Shown: positions 52,601 through 61,600 of the stretch, in pieces | Layout of the letters: each line of letters starts with the position of its first letter | How positions within the stretch are numbered: the first letter of the stretch is position 1 | Assembly: GCA_019095985.1 (NCBI GenBank) | Contig: CM032664.1 | Location: 24,542,611-24,606,610 of the forward strand | Length of the DNA stretch: 64,000 bases | Reading direction: 5' to 3' | Origin: Streblospio benedicti | Lineage: Eukaryota > Annelida > Polychaeta > Spionida > Spionidae | Made by a program: the position numbers and the translations under genes | Notes under the pieces: generated by a model | What the model saw: the letters and a program-made list of their open reading frames with translations, nothing else | The model's database searches: none | Told to the model about the DNA's origin: nothing

Positions 52601-55600
52601 TCCACGTTCTCAACTCTCAGGTATGGTACTCTCAGTTCTTGGTTTCATACTTTTCTAACTGGTTACAATTTTTTGCCTATTACCTCAGTGGGCAAAAAGC
52701 TATGGCATTAGATTGCCAACCATAAAATCGTGAGTTTGAATTTGTTTTGTCACTTCACTGATCATGGTAGTAGGGAACAAACCAAAATTAATAAAAGGGT
52801 ATCTAGATATCACTCCAGTCTACTGTGACATTTATCAATGTACATAGAAAAGTGATGTAATGTGACGGTCTCACTTTTGATTGAGTGCCAGATATTCATT
52901 TTCCCCAAATGTTTATCTTGTATTTTGACATTTATGTTCCTTTCTAATAAATCTAATTATGCAACTTTTGAAAACTGCTTCATGTGTCATCATCCAGCAG
53001 AGAACAAAGCATGAGGTTCCACCATCAAAATTAGTATTCCTGTACACAATATGTAGATTTGATGGATGCAAGAGCCTCTTTTGGAAAGTCTCGCCATTTT
53101 GCAATTGGAAAGGTTCATTTACATGAGGCCTTTCGACAAGCTCTAATATGCATCTAGTTTGAATAATGAAGGAAGTGAGGTTGTTATATGCAAATCAAGG
53201 TGATCTGATGTTGACCTCAATAATGGATATTATCGAAATTCAGGCAGTTTTAATTCTGAACTGTGATTGATTGAGTGCATTTTTTCCATATTGTTTTAAC
53301 AACGATTTCACAAACAAATTTTACATACACCAATTGCCAATGTTTATTTACATCTGAAAATTAATTGCTTTATCTATATGTTTTGAACATTAACATTGGT
53401 TTACATCTTTTTTTAAAACCCATCTGAATTCTCACAAGGCTGTTTGTGATGCATTTGAGAGTTAACAAAGTTTTAATACAGCTATTTTGGCCCTCTGCAC
53501 TTTGTACTGAAATCTAATCCAAACTGAAATGTCCATCCTGAAAAAAAAAACAATAAAACTATGCCATAGTCCTGATATGAAGAGCAGAAAGTCCTGTAAG
53601 TTCATGATTGTAAATGCCTACGCATTATAAAAGTTCATATCCATTTGCATTACACACATCTGTTTGCAGACACTGGGAGGCTGAGCTGGTAGGAGGGGAT
53701 GAGGACGAGCTGCAAAGCCAGATCGGCTGTCTTGAGGTGCACGAAGACCGGCATCACGGGGAGGTCATTGTGTCCGGCTTCTCCACTCACGACTGGTGGG
53801 TACCGGGGACTCGGGCATGGTTTTTAAAGCTACTGTATTCATTCTACAGTTTTCATTCTACGGTCAAACTTTTACGATGACCGAAGTTCTGTAATATTAC
53901 TCAAGCAGCTTCTTCATCAAACATCCATGTCTATTATTTATTGCGTTTTCATTTTAGTGATATCCAATATCAGTGCATCAAGATCCGCCAGTTGCCGAAC
54001 AATGTGATTGCCTTGTACAAGGGAGACATGTCTGGTGAACTGAAAGACATCCACCACTGCCGGAGACAGCTCGCACACACGCCAGAGTACCTCATACTCA
54101 CAGGTAAACACAGCAATGAGATTTTTGCTAAAGGTTAGAATGTCCACAGGGTTTGTTATCCAAAATAAGATAGACCGAGGAGAGTGATTCTGAAACCCAA
54201 TACAGAAAGCTGTATCATAGTCTAGATGATATACAGCTTTTCGTGGAGTCACAACTTCCTTGTACAGCGAGATGGACTATGTAGTGTATTGAAGTGCGCT
54301 ACGTAAACTCGGTTGAATACAAGATATATGATTTTCTGTTTAACACATGCAATATTCATTTTAAACATTGCCCATTTGTGACATTGGGTGATAAAGGATG
54401 TGGTTTGATGCCAATTCATTTTTATTCCCGCCAGGCTTAGCTGATACACCTACTGATTCATCTGAAACACAAGAGCTGTATCAGCAGTTAACCATGTTCT
54501 ATCTATATATTGTTTAGCGGCCATGTAGTATAATGATAAGTTGCTCAAACCTACTGAAGTAAAGTGGAATTACCGTCAAATGTATAAAACTGAATATTTG
54601 TAAGAATTATGTTTGTTTCATACATACATGTATTATTGCTTAATTTTTTATAGCTTGTAACTTGTAACCATGATAAATTGTCCTACTATAGAGGTAATCT
54701 CTGTATAGAGGTGGCTTAATGAGAGACTATACTGTATATACCGGTATATCATCCATTCCAGATGCGTCAGCACCTCCGCTGCCCTCACCCTGTCCATTGC
54801 GTGGTCAGTACCACATCACAGGGGTGTCTGAAGACTGTGACGCTCACTTTGACGTGGGCTGTAGCCACAATGGCAGCGGCGATGGCAAGTCGACGATAGA
54901 TGTCAACTTGTCATGCTCACCTGCACCAGGTATGTGCAACTGAATATTCCTCAGGTAGTGTAAAATTATAAAATATTGTGGGTACCAGCATTGCAATGCT
55001 TACTTTCACTTCAGCTGTGGTCGGCCATCGGGATTCTCTCAACTACCTGAGAACAGAATCATCATAATCTCCACCATGCAACTCTAGGCTCTAATCGTAC
55101 TGTCAATTGTCAGGGATTAACATTTGAAACTGTCAGACTGGGGTTTTACCAACTGATTTGGGAATCAAGAAGCACATTGTGCAATTTTGGCCGCACAGAA
55201 TCATCACTGTAATTAGGTTCTGGCCTTTTATCTTTGAGCCTAATTTAACACTCTCTCCCTGACCAGAATAAAATGTTGTTAAGCCCCGGTCTCACAGTTA
55301 CAAAAGCTAATTACTGTCCATTTACAGTATGGTCAAAGAATATAAATAAAGGCATAGGCGAAAATATAATCATGCCTTTAAAAACAAGTCTGTGATGAGA
55401 CAATTTAGCAAATAAGAGAAACTACAATACCATGAATAATTCGGCTTTAATTATCAAAAATGTGTGACATTAGCATCAAGTAGACCTCAGTTCTCAGCAG
55501 AATTAGCATCAGGAATGGGTGCTTTTTACGCTTGAATGGTTTTGCTCAGTTCAAACCAACATGGGACTATCTCTAAGCCACTTACGTGTAAGCTGTTTAA

Positions 55601-58600
55601 GGCTAAATGTTTAATATATGTTAGTCATGTACATGTAGATGAAGTACTAGGAGTCAGCAGATGGGTTTTGTGCTAGAACACATTTGGATCAAATTCAATC
55701 AAATTGGCAAATGCAGGATTTATATGAATCATACACATGTGCCAAGCAAAAAGGGTAAAACTGGCTGCGCTTTACCTCTTATTTTTTAGGACAGTTTATT
55801 CTCCACCCCTTCAACATGGTAACAAAACATAATCATTGATCAAATCCTTATTCAAAAGGCTCAGTTTCGAGAGTAAAAAACTCACGAGTCACCCATTAAA
55901 TCATTGCTGGAAATGGATTTGAACAACCTAACCATTTCTTGCAGAGTCCTTTACTCACTGAAGTGCAGCACTATGAACCATTTATAGTGACTATAACCAG
56001 TTACAAATAGAAATGCAAATCTCATGTCTGACCCAGCGATAGGTACCTACATGTGGTCCATCTATTCTTTGGTGGGCTCCAGGATCTTTGATTTGGTCAC
56101 TTTTTAATGTGTTGTCAATATCGAAGAAATGTTTGTTTTTTGTCTAATACGTAGGATGAATAAGCTTGTCTCTTGTCCATCTAAAGTGGCGCAAACACAT
56201 TTGTGTTGCCGTGACACTTAACTCATGTAGGGGTCTAGCAAGAGCCATTTTATTTCCATTGATATTGCAATAGAGTGACTAAAACGTAACATGAACAGCA
56301 TATAAATTCATGCCATTTTCTACACTGTCAGACTTTTATTGGCTGGCCAAATTCAAAAACGCTCAAAATATGATGGATTTTGCCCAATATAAATGCATGA
56401 TGAAGTCATAATCGGGGAACCACATTTATTCGGGGTTATTTAAGGCAGGACTGATTTGTTCTAGATGAAAAATGTTTCCCCAGTTTGGTGGATTGTGCTG
56501 GTTGGATGTCATTCCAATTTTGCTACTTTTATTTAATTGTAAGTGACTGAAATGTCTTTTTCATATGGAATTTTTTAAGGAGTAAAAGCTCCTCACATGA
56601 ACAATACCGAACAACAGGACCAACTTTCAAAAGAGAATCAACTATTTTGAACACATTTTATTACTTGTCTAAATTGAAAACCTTCCCAAGTTGCCCATTT
56701 ACATGTAGGTCAAGTCCCCATACCATTGCTAAATATTTAGATCCTATAGAATGAACATCATGTATATCTAAATATATGAAAAATAAATGGGCTATGTATT
56801 TTCTGATATGTGGCAATGAAGTTATAGGAACTACATTGTAAGTTATTGCCAGTCATTACAATATCAAATAGTCATGTCAACACACATAGAAAATTTCATC
56901 TATCGGTATGTATAGACATCCAGGTCTTTTGTGTCTAGCCTCATCTATTTTCTGGCTCAGTAAAAATAACTGGCAAAACAAGAAGAAAGCTGGTTAATTC
57001 AAATACATCTGTCATTTTTAAAGTTTCCAGCTAATCTCGCCATGAGTAAACATGACAAATCTACAGTAATAAATATCTGCTGTCACCTGTTTCATATTCC
57101 TGACGGTGCTCTTTTGTCTGTTTTGAAGAAAAAAATGTGCTCTTAATGTTTGCTTTGTCCGACTAAATGTTTTATGGTGAACACAAAGTTGACATAAATT
57201 GTGTCTCTAAAATTGCAATAATGAAAAATGTGTTTTGGTTTGGTTTCTGAAACGGCGTGTGCAATGTCACTCAACCATAAGACCATTGTCACACAAGACT
57301 CATAGAATTTGGATAATCCATTTTATTTTTTTCTGTTATTTTCGGCAGTTTTTATAACTTCAACGATAATCCAAAGATATGTATGTGGTAATAATATTTG
57401 TAATAACTATTCTGGAAATACAAATGTGAAAAGCAAACTATTACGTAAATTGTCCTGCCAAATTTTTTAGCTCACTAATTAAATATGTACACATGTAAAT
57501 GTAAATTGCTTTAATTTACACCTAAATTGAATTTGTGCAACTGGTTAGGTTGAGTTAGTCCATCACTCAAGACTTAGACCTGAGAGGGACTCAAACTTGT
57601 GACCTTATCATGAGGTCCTGAGTGATTTACTTCATGAATTAAAGAACAAATTATATATGATATATACACTGAACAACAACAATAAACTGCAACATTTTAA
57701 GGCTTTCTTATCCGTTTTTGTTTATATATACTAAAAGTATGGCAAAATTAGATTTTGGGCTTTTGGGGGGCAAAATGGACATCAGTTATAAAGTTAAATT
57801 TGATTATTGTCATCAATTATGTGATTGTGTGATGAAAACATTAAACGGTTACTTCTTTTCTATTATAGAGCGACTGAGCTGTCTGACTTCATGGGAGGAA
57901 GAAAACAACATATTTTTGATCATTGCCAAGCAACAGTTTGACCAGACGGTCCTCAACTGCTGGGTGAGTGGGTTTTGTACTATTTTTTCACATAAAATCC
58001 CATGTGCTTTAGTCTCGCATGTTTCCCACTCACACAGTGAGTGTTTTCAAACGAATTGATATTTGAATGGATATTTAATCAAGCAATATTAGTACAATTT
58101 GGGTTTTTTACATGAAGATTGGCGCTTGTATGGTTGTGTATATGTATTTGTGATGTTGTATAGAAATCATATCATCACTTTAATGTTTGAGTTAACATAT
58201 CACTTTGATAGGAATCATCCATAGCCTAATTCTGTGCAGAATCAGAGAATGTCCAAGCATGTTTATTTGATGGGAAAACAGAAACATTGTTCAAGTAACC
58301 CATTTTGAATTTCTATATATCTCTACAAATAGCAGAACATTCATTCTCAATAAACCATTTTATAGCAGAACAAGTGAAGCATTATGATCATTTCTGGTAA
58401 ATGCTTCATGGTATCATATTAAATGGCCTATGATCTATTCACAGGTGGAATCAATTATAATACAAATAGACTATTATGGTGCCAACTCAAAACACATTGT
58501 ACCATGTCTCAGGCATCATGAAATCTGTTTTCCATCATATTTTGGAAACTTAACACTTTCAAGAACAGCTTCCGATTTATGATAATTGAAACATTGTTAC

Positions 58601-61600
58601 TAGAGTGGAAATTGTGAGGAGTGAAATTTCACTATTAGATAATTTGATTTTTATAATCAAGCATTGAGTTTTAAATGCCCTCAAAGAAGTTAAATGAAAC
58701 ATGGGGTGAAATATCAAACTGCCCTTAACAACATGTAATGTGACAAAATGGCAGAAAACAGCAGCCACAATATGAGGCTGATTCGGTTTTGATTAATAGG
58801 AATTTTTTACCCCTCTCCGTCCACAAGACACTCGCAAAACATACATGTAAAAGTGCATCTTTTATCCCTGTGTCATGAAAAATAGTTGTTTAAAAATAAA
58901 TGATTGTTAATAATGTTTAGTTAGATAAAACTAGTGCAATGCTCCTTTAAAAAAATACTTAATGTAAAATGACTGAAGAAACTTAGTTACCATTCATATC
59001 ATAATCTTTCACACAATTTTTAAGTCCACCTTTTTAGAACACTAGACACCCATCGCATGCTAGACTTCAATTTTTCTCTCTTCAATATTGATAATGCCGG
59101 CAACAACGCATAGCCCAATACATCATAGCATAATAGTATTACACCGCTGGCTAAGAAAACCTAGAATATATATATTCTGTCTAACTTAATTTGCATTTTA
59201 CATCAACAAGGCAATACGAAATTGTCATAATTTTCATTTAAATGATCATAAATAGAGCAGATATTATGGGATTGCATGTTAAAATGTGTGTCATTATAAT
59301 TAGTTGGGTTATTAGAAATGTTTAGCATTTTTTTTCTTTAAAAATCATTGATTGGCTTTCACATTTTCTAAATGCAGTTATTTTTTTATTTGCATTTTAA
59401 TAAACAAGTCATGTCAGCTGTTTTGGTTTTCCAATCATAAAATTACTTCCATGTTATTATGGCCCGTGTGGTTTTACAGTAAAATTCATAAATGTTGCTA
59501 AGTTTTGCAAGAATTGTTATTTTATATGACAAGATTTTTCATCATATCATGAAGCATGTTTGGGAACTAGATTTTTAAAACAAAATTGCGAATAAAGCAG
59601 GATGCATTGACAATATCTTGCCCTCATTTCAATAGACATACACTGTATGATTCTATAATGTACATGTACATGAGGAATATCTTATTCCTGTGTACATGTA
59701 ATACATAATATTAGTGATGTAACAGTATAATGTATGGTAATACATGTATTTACAAATAAAGCACCTGCATTGAATCTTGCAATGTAGCCAAAGTCACACA
59801 ATTCTGACAATTTGAATCCGATTCATAGTATTGTAGCCATTATATTGGCACCGTGTCTCATCACAGATGTGTTTCAAAAGGAAGATTATCTTTTCCCCAT
59901 GTATTTCTAATATGAAAAGGAAAAAAATCCAGATATTCTCATGATTGTGGTACTGATGATTAACATTTGATCATAAACTGCTCTACTCTGTATAGTGTGA
60001 CAAATACGAATGTTTATTGGTGACCAGAGTCATTTACTCATACTCATGAATAGCGCATCATAAATTAATCCCTCACAGCTCATTCCTGGGATTATAAATG
60101 GCGCCTAATCCACCTTGTTTATCACTGATCACCATCATAAAGTACTCATGGTGTAAGGGAAAACTGATGCAGTATTCATATGAGCTTTTATGATGATTTG
60201 ATGGTTGGATTATAGTTTTACATTACCAAAGATACATTGTAGCTATCCATTAATTGTGTAATATACATGTATGTACTTACAGTTATATATAATCTATGGT
60301 TACTAATATTCAACTTAATAATATATAGATAACCATATTCATGTTGACATTTGTGATGCAAAACTGATGCAGTATTCATGTCTGTGTTTATAGGGATTTT
60401 ATTGTTCAATTATCTATGTGGTTTATCAAAGGTAGCTTTTGGCATTAGAGGATTCTTTCACCCAAGTCAATAGGGCTACATATATACATACATGTATATA
60501 TCAATTAGTCTCTCCCTTTCTTGAATAACTCTCTATGTGATATAGCCTTATAAAGGAGAAAGAATCCACATACCAATGCTTACGTGTGCACCCAATACAA
60601 AGGTACATGTACATGTAGCTTTCCATTAACCCCTTTTTTAATAACTTGAAATAGGGTAACGATTTATTTCATGGTATCTAATCCCTGTTTAGTACCACTT
60701 TTACCCATTTTCATAACTTATTTCTATACACCCTCATTATAGAAGTATTAAGCCTACAAAAAAATAAGCTATGGTGCCATAAAGTATATTTCCAATGATT
60801 TCCCAACCTTTCCATAATCCACAACATCAACTGTGATTAGCACATTATAATTGATCTCTGGCTCTGATCCGGACCAAATCCATATTGCGTCTCCATCCGC
60901 CGACCACTCCACTCACAAATGAATTGATAGCACCACGCTGATCAGAGACCGATCCGGATGATCCATCAATCCTGTCATTCGCGCCAGATTCACAATGCGA
61001 ACAGCATATTCTGGAGCTAATGGGTTTTCATTACGTTATAAACGCTGTATTAAAACCCTCCTGATGGCTTGCCACATAAAAAAGTGAGAAAAATAGTAAA
61101 GGTAATCTCTTTAAAGAAAGGTTCATGATTGCCTCTCTACATTTCATGCCATGCAAAATGGTCTTACTTTTGAGGTGCCCTCTTTATGCAGGTTGTCTTA
61201 TTCGGAGGATCTACTGTACTACCCATCCAGGTTTTTGATTACATATTTTTTATCATGGATCAGACATCATGAATTCTGGATCCATTCAGCATGGATTGGA
61301 ATTAGTCAATTCTGGATCATGGTCTCATCATGGCCACACAGGATTCATGCCATCTGGTTCATCTGGATTGTGGTGAATCAGAGGCTTAGGTGAAGAATAC
61401 AAATTAGTATTGCTCGAATTATTTGTTTCACTTTGGTTTTATTTAACCTGTACATGTAATTCATTTCCTCTTTGGAAATTGATGCAAAAAAGTCATTTTA
61501 CTTGACATCTACATTTTGTCTGCATATTGGTGTAAATGAAAGTACAATCCCATTATATAATATGAAACCAAAAACATTGAGCCGACTTTATCACTCCGGG

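Larger units (their letters stand above)
54930..57868 (+). other. Intron 10 (2.9 kb)
   Basis: AT-rich. Contains a TAAGCCCCGGTC-type element (55280-55435) and a minus-strand tRNA-derived SINE relic (57545-57635); the rest, including 55700-57500, shows no recognised element. Confidence 0.65.
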
